64,000 nucleotides of DNA from Actinomycetes bacterium. Its GTDB lineage: Bacteria > Actinomycetota > Acidimicrobiia > Acidimicrobiales > Ilumatobacteraceae. Each line of letters starts with the position of its first letter. Position 1 is the first letter of the stretch. Below the pieces are notes generated by a model. The model did not search any database and was not told the DNA's origin. It saw only the letters and a program-made list of their open reading frames with translations. A program made the translations under genes and the position numbers. The stretch spans positions 25,287 through 89,286 of the forward strand of contig JANYKS010000023.1 of assembly GCA_025358125.1 (NCBI GenBank), given 5' to 3'. Below are positions 33,015 to 41,355 of the stretch, in pieces.

Positions 33015-34706
33015 TCACATCGACGACGGGATGTGCACGTCATCGATCGACAGCGGGAGCCGTCGTCGCCAATTGGGCTGATCGGTGGTGCCCGGATGGT
33101 TCGGGCGTTCGGTGGCCGCGCAGAGGTCGTCCATCGACATCAGTCGCAGGCTGGCCGGCGATCGGAGGAGGGCCGCGTGGACCGCCGCGACCGCCTGTTC
33201 TGCGGTATCGGCCGCTGTGACTGCGGCGAGGCGATGTCTCTGCTGCGCGTCGCCGTCGGTGCCGTTGAACACGCCCGTGATCGTCGGCAGGTCGTGTGTC
33301 GTGATCGTGGCCAACGAGTTGGTGGCCCAGCCGCCAGGATGCTGGTCTTCGAACCACAGCACTTTCGTGCTGGCAATGCTGCACGCCGCAAGCCGTTCAC
33401 GCACGCGGGGTTCGACAGTGCCGAGGTCTTCCCCGACGACGAACGCCCCGGCGCGGGTCACCTCGAGGCAGACGAGAGCGAGCATTTCGTCGGCCGGGAG
33501 ATGCACGTATGCGCCGGTTGCCGGTGGTTCGCCGGCGGGAATCCAGAACTGGCGGAACAGGCCCATGACGTGATCGATGCGCAAGCCGTGGACCCCACGC
33601 AGGGAGGCCCGCAGGGTCGCGATGAACGGTTCGTACAGCGCATTGCGGAGCCGCCACGGAACGAACGGTGGGATGCCCCACTCCTGCCCGTGCTCGCTGA
33701 ATGGGTCAGGCGGTGCACCGATCCGCAGGTCGAGCGCGAGGAGTTCCTGGAACTCCCATGCGTCTGCACCGTGAGGCGAGAAACCGAGCGCGAGATCGCC
33801 GACGAGGCGGATGCCCGTCGAGCTGACCCGCTCCAACTGCTCGCCGACGACGAGCTGACACCACTGATGAAAGACCGCCCGGCGGGCGAATGTCGGATCG
33901 TCGCGGAACTTGTCCGCGACCGCTTCCCGATCGCAACGGCTGAGCACCTCCGGCCAACTCTGCCAGACCGGACCGTACTCGTCGCACAGCGCATTCCAGA
34001 CAGCCACGAGGTCCGCCAACGCGGGAAGGGTCGTCGACTTGGCGAAGACCTCCTCGAGCGCGACCCGTTTGGCCATCCAGGCTTCGTTGCGATCGATCAA
34101 CTCTCCCGGCTCGCAGATGAGGTGCGACGCGGGTGGTTCCTCGAAGCCGATCAACAATGGGTTCCATGCGCGGCGGCTGCTCGGGTAGTAGGGGCTGTCT
34201 TCCTGCGGCAGCGATGGCGCCGGTTGGTGGAGGGGGCTCACGAGAACGGCTCGTCCGCCTGCCTGAACGAGTTTGGCGGCAACGGTCGCGAGATCGGCGA
34301 GATCGCCGATACCCCACGACCGCTCGCTCCACAACGAATAGATCTGGGCCGAGATGCCCCACGCCTCGGGGATGGGCGGGCACGACGTGGGATGGATGAC
34401 CAGCCGCGTGGTGGGTCCGCCGCCCCGAGGCGTCAGGTCGTGATAGCCGATCGGCAGATCGCCCGGCAGTTCGCCGATGTCACCTCGATCGGTGCCATCC
34501 TCGAGCACGAGCCGGCATGGGTTCCACAGCGCATGTTCGGCGCCGACGGGTACGAACCACAGCGGTGGGCCGGCGATCGGGCTGCCCATGCTCGTGCGCA
34601 GTCGCTCGCGGGTGTCGTCCGATGTCGGATGCCACGCCCCGGCAACGTCGAAGAATCCGTCGGTGATGCCCCACTCGTCGTGCACGTCGGCCAGTCTGGC
34701 GCGCAT
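33015..34706 (-). CDS. malQ: 4-alpha-glucanotransferase (GH77)
   Basis: This enzyme transfers malto-oligosaccharide segments in maltose or glycogen metabolism. The 563-residue product carries the GH77 catalytic set: nucleophile Asp in LRIDHVMGLFRQFW, acid/base Glu in VVGEDLGTVEP, and the third carboxylate in ITTHDLPTITG. AWGISAQIYSLWSERSWGIG and DSPYYPSSRRAWNPLLI are family landmarks. The start at 34706 (MRARLADVHDEW) is chosen; the frame extends far upstream over two plus-strand genes, which is a shadow. No other maltose genes are adjacent. Confidence 0.93.
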   Translation of the reverse strand: MRARLADVHDEWGITDGFFDVAGAWHPTSDDTRERLRTSMGSPIAGPPLWFVPVGAEHALWNPCRLVLEDGTDRGDIGELPGDLPIGYHDLTPRGGGPTTRLVIHPTSCPPIPEAWGISAQIYSLWSERSWGIGDLADLATVAAKLVQAGGRAVLVSPLHQPAPSLPQEDSPYYPSSRRAWNPLLIGFEEPPASHLICEPGELIDRNEAWMAKRVALEEVFAKSTTLPALADLVAVWNALCDEYGPVWQSWPEVLSRCDREAVADKFRDDPTFARRAVFHQWCQLVVGEQLERVSSTGIRLVGDLALGFSPHGADAWEFQELLALDLRIGAPPDPFSEHGQEWGIPPFVPWRLRNALYEPFIATLRASLRGVHGLRIDHVMGLFRQFWIPAGEPPATGAYVHLPADEMLALVCLEVTRAGAFVVGEDLGTVEPRVRERLAACSIASTKVLWFEDQHPGGWATNSLATITTHDLPTITGVFNGTDGDAQQRHRLAAVTAADTAEQAVAAVHAALLRSPASLRLMSMDDLCAATERPNHPGTTDQPNWRRRLPLSIDDVHIPSSM

Positions 34707-34727
34707 GTCGACCCCGCCGTCGCTTCC

Positions 34728-34733
34728 TAGACT
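34728..34733 (+). promoter_or_regulatory. -10 hexamer TAGACT, leaderless start of the coiled-coil gene
   Basis: TAGACT, six bases (GCGACC), then GTG at 34740. No Shine-Dalgarno. Confidence 0.55.
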
Positions 34734-34739
34734 GCGACC

Positions 34740-35024
34740 GTGGGAAATTGGTTGCTCGAACGACGCCTCAAGCAGATCAGTGTGCGCCTGAGGGGACTTC
34801 GCGAGGAGTTGGGTGTCATCGACGAGCAGCTTGCGCAGCTCGCCGACGAGGCCGGCGACATGGGAATCCGCTCGCTCGTCGCCGAGACCCCCGGTGCTGC
34901 GTATGAATATCACCACGCCCAGGCCCACGCCGACGCGATGGCCAAACATCGCGCCCATGTCGTGGCATCGATCGCCGAGCTGGAGAGTCGTCAGGATCAG
35001 TTGCTCGACCGCATGGTCGGCTGA
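34740..35024 (+). CDS. Small coiled-coil protein
   Basis: This 94-residue, highly charged helical protein reads LKQISVRLRGLREELGVIDE QLAQLADEAGDMG and then HHAQAHADAMAKHRAHVVAS IAELESRQDQLLDRM. Heptad spacing of Leu/Ile/Val suggests two coiled-coil helices joined by a short acidic turn. It starts at a GTG placed 6 bases from a -10 hexamer and ends 70 bases before the ANTAR regulator. I do not recognise a characterised family. Confidence 0.72.
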   Translation: MGNWLLERRLKQISVRLRGLREELGVIDEQLAQLADEAGDMGIRSLVAETPGAAYEYHHAQAHADAMAKHRAHVVASIAELESRQDQLLDRMVG

Positions 35025-35094
35025 CCCGACCCGCAGCAACCGAATTGCATGGTTGAATGTGGCAGCGGCCAACCCGTATTCGAAAGGACCGTTC

Positions 35095-35688
35095 GTGACC
35101 ATCCGTGTGGTGATCGCCGAAGATGAAGCCATCATCCGGCTCGACTTGAAAGAGACCCTCGAGGAAGAGGGCTATGACGTCGTCGGCGAGACCGGGCGCG
35201 GCGACAAGGCGGTCGATTTGGTCCGCGAGCTGAAGCCGGATCTTGCCATTCTCGATATCAAGATGCCCGGTATGGACGGCCTCGAAGCTGCGGCCATCAT
35301 CAATGCCGAACGGTTGTGCGGTGTGCTGATCCTGACGGCTTTCAGCCAGCGCGAGATCATCGAGCAGGCCCGAGACTCCGGCGCGCTGGCCTACCTGGTC
35401 AAGCCCTACCAGAAGAGTGATCTGATCCCTGCGATCGAGGTCGCGATCGGGCGGTTCCGTGAGTTGCGGTCATTGAGCGGCGAGGTCGACGCCCTGGGCG
35501 AACAACTCGAGTCGCGCAAGCTGATCGATCGGGCCAAGGGCATCCTGTCCGACGAATGCGGGATGAAAGAGCAGGAAGCGTTCACGTTCCTGCAGCGGAC
35601 GGCGATGAGCGAGCGGGGCAGAATGCGCGATGTCGCCGAGCGAGTGATCGCCGGGACGCTTCGACCGCCAGAACACCCCGATCGTTAG
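35095..35688 (+). CDS. ANTAR-domain response regulator
   Basis: The 197-residue protein has a receiver domain (EDEAIIR, phosphoacceptor Asp54 in LAILDIKMPGMDG, Lys in AYLVKPYQKSDL) and a C-terminal ANTAR RNA-binding domain (about 130-188: LESRKLIDRAKGILSDECGM KEQEAFTFLQRTAM). ANTAR proteins bind paired-hairpin RNAs and block termination. Receiver-ANTAR proteins in this position before polA are common in actinomycetes. The GTG at 35095 has AAAGGA 6 bases upstream. A dedicated kinase is not adjacent. Confidence 0.92.
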   Translation: MTIRVVIAEDEAIIRLDLKETLEEEGYDVVGETGRGDKAVDLVRELKPDLAILDIKMPGMDGLEAAAIINAERLCGVLILTAFSQREIIEQARDSGALAYLVKPYQKSDLIPAIEVAIGRFRELRSLSGEVDALGEQLESRKLIDRAKGILSDECGMKEQEAFTFLQRTAMSERGRMRDVAERVIAGTLRPPEHPDR

Positions 35689-35694
35689 TGCATA

Positions 35695-38355
35695 GTGGCC
35701 AAACTGCTGATTCTCGACGGCAACTCGCTGGCGTATCGGGCTTTCTTCGCGTTGCCGACGGACATGGCGACCGCGAGTGGCCAGGTCACGAATGCGGTGT
35801 TCGGTTTTACCTCGATGTTCATCAATCTCGTGAAGGAACACAAGCCGGACGGCGTGCTCGTCGCGTTCGACCGGCCCGAACCGACGTTTCGTCACTTCGC
35901 CAACCCGGGGTACAAGGCCCAGCGCGAAGCAGCACCTGACATCCTCCGCCAGCAGATGGGACTCGTTCGCGAGGTCCTCAACGCGCTCGACGTGACCACG
36001 ATCGAACTCCAGGGGTTCGAAGCCGACGACCTCATCGGCACGGCAGCCTTGATGGGCAAGCAACGCGGTGACGACGTGATCATCGTCACCGGCGACCGCG
36101 ACAGCTATCAACTCGTCAGCGATCCACATGTCCGTGTGCTGTACAACAAACGCGGCGTCAGCGAATACGCGTTGTACGACGAGGCGGGCATCTTCGAAAA
36201 GACCGGCGTCACACCGGCCCAATACCCCGAATACGCCGCGCTGCGCGGCGATACGAGCGACAACCTTCCCGGAGTGCCGGGTGTCGGCGAGAAGACTGCC
36301 GCGAAGCTGATCGCGAACTACGGCGGGCTCGACGGCGTCTTCGCCCACGTCGATGAGCAGACACCGAAGTTGAGGGCGTCGCTGATCGAGCACGAGGCAA
36401 CGGCCAGGCTGAACCATGAGCTGATGGTGGTCGACTGCAATGCCCCGATCGAGATCGACCTCGACTCGCTCGGCTTCACCCCGAATGCCGCCGAGGTCCA
36501 GCGGCTGTTCGAGTTCCTCGAGTTTCGCAGTCTGCTCGACCGGCTCAATGACGCGCTCGGAGCCGTAGGTGTCGCGAGCGGGCCGTCTTCGTCTGCTGAG
36601 GTGCTCGAAGCGGAGGTGTCAACGAGTGAGTCGCCGGGCGACAGCGCGGCGCTGATCAGTGGTCTCGATCGTGTCGACCTCGCCGCCCGCTGGGCCGGCG
36701 AGCCCGGTCGCAGTGAGCTCATCGGCATCGCCGTTTTGAGCGATGCGGCGTCATCGGAGTGCGTGTGGATCCCTGCTGCCCACCTGCTCGACGCCGATGT
36801 CGGGGCGTCGCTCGGTTCGCACGGCAACGTCAGAGGGCACAACGTCAAGGCGTTGATGCGCTGGTTGATGGCCAACGATCTCGACCTCCATGGACTCGTG
36901 CTCGACACGGCGATCGCGGCCTACCTCATCGATCCGGCCGAGTCGCGCTACGCGATCCGTGATCTGCTCGAGAAGTACACGCCCTTCCGGTTCCCCGCCG
37001 ACGAACCGGGCTCGAAGGGCCAACTCGACTTCGGCGACAGCGGGATCGACGAGGCCAAACGCGGTGGGCGCGAGGTGCTCGCCGGGTCGCGGCTCGCCGA
37101 CGCCGTCGAACTGGCGCTCGACAAGCAGGGCATGGCCGAGCTGTACGCGACGATCGAGAACCCACTCGTTCGGGTCCTCGCCAAGATGGAGCACGTCGGC
37201 ATCGCTGTCGACGCAATCGAGCTGCGCAAGCTGAGCAACCGCCTCGCGGCCGAAGTGCAACGCCTGAGCGGTGTACTGCAGGAAGTCGTCGGTCGACCGT
37301 TCAACCTGAACTCGCCGATTCAGCTGCGCGAGATCCTGTACACCGAACGCGGCCTCGCGCCGGGCAAGAAGACCAAGACGGGCTTCTCCACTGATGCCGC
37401 CACGCTCGAGAAGCTGCGCAGCGAATGGCCCGAGTTCATCGATCCGCTGCTGCAGTACCGCGAGGCCGAGAAGCTGCGTAGCACCTACGGAGAGGGGCTG
37501 CTGAACGAAGTCGCCGCTGACGCACGGATCCACGCCACGTTCAACCAGACCGTTGCCAGGACCGGCCGGCTGAGCAGCGATCAACCGAACCTGCACAACA
37601 TTCCGGTGCGGTCCGAACAGGGCCGCCAGTTCCGCCGGGCGTTCGTCCCGGGGCCTGGTTGCACCCTGCTCGTGGCCGACTACAACCAGATCGAGCTGCG
37701 CTGCATCGCCCATCTTGCCGCCGATCCTGGCCTGATCGAAGCGTTCGCGACGGGACAAGACATCCACAACGCCACCGCTGCGCGGGTCTTCAACGTCGAT
37801 CCGGCCGACGTCAAGTTGGATCAGCGATCGAAGGCCAAGATGGTTTCGTACGGGCTGGCGTACGGGATGGAGTCCTACGGTCTCGGTCAGCGCCTCGGCA
37901 TACCCACAGAAGAGGCGGCCGTCATCCTCGACGCCTACTTCGCCGCCTTTCCCACGGTGCGCGCGTACATGGAGGCGACGGTCAAAGAGGCGCGAATGCG
38001 CGGCTACACCGAAACGTTGTTCGGGCGGCGCCGGCCGATACCCGAGCTGAGCAACTCGAACTTCCGGATTCGTCAAGCCGGCGAGCGCCAAGCGATGAAC
38101 GCCGGTATCCAAGGCCTCGCCGCGGACATCTTCAAGGTCGCGCTCGTGCGAATCGATGAAGCGCTCGAAGCCGGCGGTTACGACAGTCGGCTCATCCTCC
38201 AGGTTCATGACGAAGTCCTGGTCGAGGTGCCGACGGCCGAGATCGATGTCGTCGGGCCACTCGTCATCGAGATCATGCGCAACGCTGCCAAGCTCGATGT
38301 TCCGCTCGAAGTCAACGTCAGCTGGGGCAGTACCTGGGCAGCGGCCAAGGGCTGA
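35695..38355 (+). CDS. polA: DNA polymerase I
   Basis: The enzyme fills gaps in repair and removes RNA primers. The 886-residue product has a 5'-3' exonuclease domain (about 1-290; GNSLAYRAFFALP, FEADDLIGTAA, TGDRDSYQLV, GVPGVGEKTA), a middle domain in which the 3'-5' exonuclease DxE residues are not conserved, and a polymerase domain (TGRLSSDQPNLHNIPVR, DYNQIELRCIAHLAADP, KAKMVSYGLAYGMESYGLGQ, QVHDEVLVEVP). It lacks proofreading, as in many actinomycetes. The GTG at 35695 follows the ANTAR gene by 6 bases; co-transcription is likely. Confidence 0.97.
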   Translation: MAKLLILDGNSLAYRAFFALPTDMATASGQVTNAVFGFTSMFINLVKEHKPDGVLVAFDRPEPTFRHFANPGYKAQREAAPDILRQQMGLVREVLNALDVTTIELQGFEADDLIGTAALMGKQRGDDVIIVTGDRDSYQLVSDPHVRVLYNKRGVSEYALYDEAGIFEKTGVTPAQYPEYAALRGDTSDNLPGVPGVGEKTAAKLIANYGGLDGVFAHVDEQTPKLRASLIEHEATARLNHELMVVDCNAPIEIDLDSLGFTPNAAEVQRLFEFLEFRSLLDRLNDALGAVGVASGPSSSAEVLEAEVSTSESPGDSAALISGLDRVDLAARWAGEPGRSELIGIAVLSDAASSECVWIPAAHLLDADVGASLGSHGNVRGHNVKALMRWLMANDLDLHGLVLDTAIAAYLIDPAESRYAIRDLLEKYTPFRFPADEPGSKGQLDFGDSGIDEAKRGGREVLAGSRLADAVELALDKQGMAELYATIENPLVRVLAKMEHVGIAVDAIELRKLSNRLAAEVQRLSGVLQEVVGRPFNLNSPIQLREILYTERGLAPGKKTKTGFSTDAATLEKLRSEWPEFIDPLLQYREAEKLRSTYGEGLLNEVAADARIHATFNQTVARTGRLSSDQPNLHNIPVRSEQGRQFRRAFVPGPGCTLLVADYNQIELRCIAHLAADPGLIEAFATGQDIHNATAARVFNVDPADVKLDQRSKAKMVSYGLAYGMESYGLGQRLGIPTEEAAVILDAYFAAFPTVRAYMEATVKEARMRGYTETLFGRRRPIPELSNSNFRIRQAGERQAMNAGIQGLAADIFKVALVRIDEALEAGGYDSRLILQVHDEVLVEVPTAEIDVVGPLVIEIMRNAAKLDVPLEVNVSWGSTWAAAKG

Positions 38356-38363
38356 GGGCGGCT

Positions 38364-39107
38364 ATGGCCGGCGATCCCGACCTGCGAACTGAGAAGCATC
38401 GCGGGCACTGGTTCGAGCCGGTCGCCGATCATCTCGGGGCCGCCTATCTGCGTTACTCGTTCACCAAGGGCACGGTGCAGGAGGTCGATTTCCTGCTCGG
38501 CGAGCTCGGTCTCGAACCGGGTATGCGCGTACTCGACGTCGGCTGTGGCCCGGGGCGGCACGCCAACGAGTTGGCGCGACGCGGCATCGAAGTCCACGGC
38601 ATCGACATCAGTCAGACGTTCATCGATCTCGCGATCGCCAGCGCGCCGCCGCTGGCCACGTTCGAGCGCCTCGACGCGCGATCGCTGCCGTGGAGCGAAG
38701 AGTTCGACGCCGTCATCTGCCTCTGCCAAGGGGCATTCGGATTGATGACCGACAACGACGACGATCAGCTCGTGCTGTGCGGCATGGCCGAGGCGCTCAA
38801 ACCAGGGGGCCGGCTTGCGCTGAGCGCCTTCAATGCGTACTTCGCCGTCAAGTACCACGACGGGGCTGAATTCGATCCATCCACCGGGGTCAGCCACGAA
38901 CTCACGGCCGTGCGCGATGAGTCGGGCGTCCAAATCGAGGTGGACCTGTGGACGGGCTGCTACACGCCCCGCGAGCTCCACCTGCTGTGTGCAGCCGCCG
39001 GCCTGTTGATCGACCGGATCAGCAGTGTCGAACCCGGACGGTACACCGCTGATCCACCGTCGGTGGAGCTCCCTGAATTCTTGCTGTTCGCCAGCCGCCC
39101 CAGGTGA
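38364..39107 (+). CDS. SAM-dependent methyltransferase (class I)
   Basis: This 247-residue Rossmann methyltransferase has motif I LDVGCGPGRHANELARRG with the acidic EVHGIDIS, a FDAVICLCQGAFGLM motif IV region, and LKPGGRLALSAF. The N-terminus (HRGHWFEPVADHLGAAYLRY) and a C-terminal beta region shape the substrate site, but the substrate cannot be predicted. It lies 8 bases after polA, in the same transcript, and before rpsA. Confidence 0.88.
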   Translation: MAGDPDLRTEKHRGHWFEPVADHLGAAYLRYSFTKGTVQEVDFLLGELGLEPGMRVLDVGCGPGRHANELARRGIEVHGIDISQTFIDLAIASAPPLATFERLDARSLPWSEEFDAVICLCQGAFGLMTDNDDDQLVLCGMAEALKPGGRLALSAFNAYFAVKYHDGAEFDPSTGVSHELTAVRDESGVQIEVDLWTGCYTPRELHLLCAAAGLLIDRISSVEPGRYTADPPSVELPEFLLFASRPR

Positions 39108-39204
39108 CGAATGCCCAGCGTGCTGTTAGCATCTCCGACGGTCATTCCCTGCGCGTGGCCTGCTGAACAATCCCTCCCGTCCGTCTCTGAAAGCGAATTC
39201 CCTT

Positions 39205-40668
39205 TTGTCCGATACCTCTACGACCTCTTCTGGAGCCTTTGGCACCTTTGACGAAGAGGGCAATTACACCCCCCGCCAGGTCATCTCCGACGACCTTGGC
39301 ATGTCCTTCGCCGACGCAATTGCCGGCACGCTCGTTGAAGTCGAAGACGGCCAATTGGTGCACGGCACCGTGGTCAAGATCGACCGCGACGAGGTGCTGC
39401 TCGACATCGGTTACAAGAGCGAGGGTGTCATCCTCGCCCGCGAGCTCAGCATTCGCAACGATCTCAATCCGAGCGACATCGTCAAGCTCGGCGAGAAGAT
39501 CGAAGCGCTCGTCCTCCAGAAGGAAGACAAAGAGGGACGTCTGCTGCTGTCCAAGAAGCGCGCTCAGTACGAGCGTGCCTGGGGCAACATCGAGAAGCTG
39601 AAGGAAGCCGACGGCATGGTCGAGGGGCTCGTGATCGAAGTCGTCAAGGGTGGTCTCATCGTCGACATCGGACTGCGCGGCTTCCTGCCGGCGTCGCTTG
39701 TCGAGCTGCGCCGTGTCCGCGATCTGCAGCCGTATGTCGGCAAGATGGTCCAGGCCAAGATCATCGAACTGGACAAGAACCGCAACAACGTGGTGCTCAG
39801 CCGTCGTGCGTATCTCGAAGAGACGCAGAAGGAAGCCCGCGACGAGTTCCTCACCAACCTCAAGCCGGGAGAAGTTCGTACCGGTGTCGTCAGCAGCGTC
39901 GTCAGTTTCGGTGCTTTCGTCGATCTCGGCGGTATGGACGGACTCATCCACGTCAGCGAGTTGTCGTGGAAGCACGTCGATCATCCGGGTGCCGTTGTCG
40001 CCGTCGGTGATCCCGTCACTGTCCAGGTGCTCGATGTCGACTTCGATCGCGAACGAATCAGCCTCTCGCTCAAGGCCACCCAGCAGGACCCATGGCAGAT
40101 CTTCGCCGGCGGTCACGAGGTCGGTCAGTTGGTCTACGGCCGGATCACCAAGCTCGTGCCGTTCGGTGCGTTCGCGCAGGTTGGCGAAGGCATCGAGGGT
40201 CTCGTCCACATCAGCGAGATGAGCGCCCACCACGTGGACGCGCCCGAGCAGGTCGTCACCCCTGGCGAAGAGTTGTGGGTCAAGATCATCGATCTCGATC
40301 TTGCCCGTCGCCGGATCAGCCTGTCGATCAAACAAGCTGCCGAGGGCGGCGAGTTGGCCGAGGAGTACCGCCAGCACTTCGAGATGGACGAGCACGGCAA
40401 CTGGGCCGTCGGTGCCGACGACGTCGAACGCGAAGCCGCGTGGGCCGAGTTCTACGAGGAGAATGGCGAGGAGCCGCCGGCCGAAGGGTCCGTCGGAGTC
40501 CCTCCGTCCAAAGTTGCTCCGCAGGCCACCGCCGAGCGTGAGCCAACTGCTGCCGCTGCCGAGCCCGCTGCTGGCGGCGAGTCAACTGCTGCCGAGCCCG
40601 CCGAACCCGCTGTAGCGCCCGAGCCCGAGCCCGAGCCAACTGCCGAGCCCGCCCCAGCCGCCGAGTAA
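39205..40668 (+). CDS. rpsA: 30S ribosomal protein S1
   Basis: S1 helps mRNA bind to the ribosome. Four S1 RNA-binding domains are visible, at about residues 50-118 (GTVVKIDRDEVLLDIGYKSE), 135-205, 222-292 (VVSFGAFVDLGGMDGLIHVS) and 307-377 (LVPFGAFAQVGEGIEGLVHI), followed by a long Ala/Pro/Glu tail. Four domains is the actinomycete form, against six in E. coli. The TTG at 39205 is the apparent start, with no good Shine-Dalgarno. A leader of almost 100 bases precedes it. Confidence 0.95.
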   Translation: MSDTSTTSSGAFGTFDEEGNYTPRQVISDDLGMSFADAIAGTLVEVEDGQLVHGTVVKIDRDEVLLDIGYKSEGVILARELSIRNDLNPSDIVKLGEKIEALVLQKEDKEGRLLLSKKRAQYERAWGNIEKLKEADGMVEGLVIEVVKGGLIVDIGLRGFLPASLVELRRVRDLQPYVGKMVQAKIIELDKNRNNVVLSRRAYLEETQKEARDEFLTNLKPGEVRTGVVSSVVSFGAFVDLGGMDGLIHVSELSWKHVDHPGAVVAVGDPVTVQVLDVDFDRERISLSLKATQQDPWQIFAGGHEVGQLVYGRITKLVPFGAFAQVGEGIEGLVHISEMSAHHVDAPEQVVTPGEELWVKIIDLDLARRRISLSIKQAAEGGELAEEYRQHFEMDEHGNWAVGADDVEREAAWAEFYEENGEEPPAEGSVGVPPSKVAPQATAEREPTAAAAEPAAGGESTAAEPAEPAVAPEPEPEPTAEPAPAAE

Positions 40669-40691
40669 TTCCGCAGCCTCCGACTCATTCC

Positions 40692-40714
40692 GCTCGGAAC
40701 CGCCGAGTCCGAGC
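40692..40714. terminator. Hairpin between convergent rpsA and the NarL-type regulator
   Basis: GCTCGGA (40692-40698) pairs with TCCGAGC (40708-40714) around a 9-base loop. It lies in the 50-base gap between converging genes and could serve both strands. There is no T-run. Confidence 0.35.
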
Positions 40715-40719
40715 ATGCG

Positions 40720-41355
40720 TCAGTTGATGCGGACGATGCCCATTCGCACTGCCGTGAGGACGGCCTGGGTGCGGTCACTCGCGTTGAGCTTGTCGTAGAT
40801 GGACGCGAGGTGATTCTTGACTGTCTTCTGGCTGATGTACAGGCGTTCGGCGATTTCGGACGTACCCAAGCCGTCGACCACGAGTTGGAGGACTTCTTCT
40901 TCGCGTGGCGAGATCAGGGCCTCGTCGTCGCTCCGGCTGCTACGCGCCTCTTTCAACATCAATTCTGCAAGGTTCGGCGACAGAACCGTGTCGCCGTTCG
41001 TGGCGAGGCGAATCGCCTCGACCACTTCGAGGATCGAGCAATCCTTGGTCAGGTAGCCAACGGCGCCAGCACGCAGGGCGAGGTCGATCAGGTTGCGATC
41101 CATGTGCATCGTGAGCATCACCACCCGTTGGCGGCCGTCGGCCTTCATCAGCCGACGGGTGGCCTCGATCCCGTCCACCATCGGCATCGAGACGTCCATG
41201 ATGACCACATCGGGCCGATGTTCGAGCGCGAGCCGGATGGCGGTCTCCCCGTCCCCGGCTTCGGCTACGACTCGGATCCCCTCGGCCTCGAGCCCGCGCC
41301 GGAGGCCTTGACGCAGCATCGTGTGGTCATCGACGAGCAGAGCGGTCAATCCCAT
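40720..41355 (-). CDS. NarL/FixJ-family response regulator
   Basis: The 211-residue product has a receiver with acidic pair DDH, Asp54 in VVIMDVSMPMVDG and GYLTKD. The C-terminal LuxR helix-turn-helix is EEEVLQLVVDGLGTSEIAER LYISQKTVKNHLASIYDKL. The start at 41355 overlaps the kinase gene by 10 bases, so the pair is co-translated. Target genes are unknown. Confidence 0.94.
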   Translation of the reverse strand: MGLTALLVDDHTMLRQGLRRGLEAEGIRVVAEAGDGETAIRLALEHRPDVVIMDVSMPMVDGIEATRRLMKADGRQRVVMLTMHMDRNLIDLALRAGAVGYLTKDCSILEVVEAIRLATNGDTVLSPNLAELMLKEARSSRSDDEALISPREEEVLQLVVDGLGTSEIAERLYISQKTVKNHLASIYDKLNASDRTQAVLTAVRMGIVRIN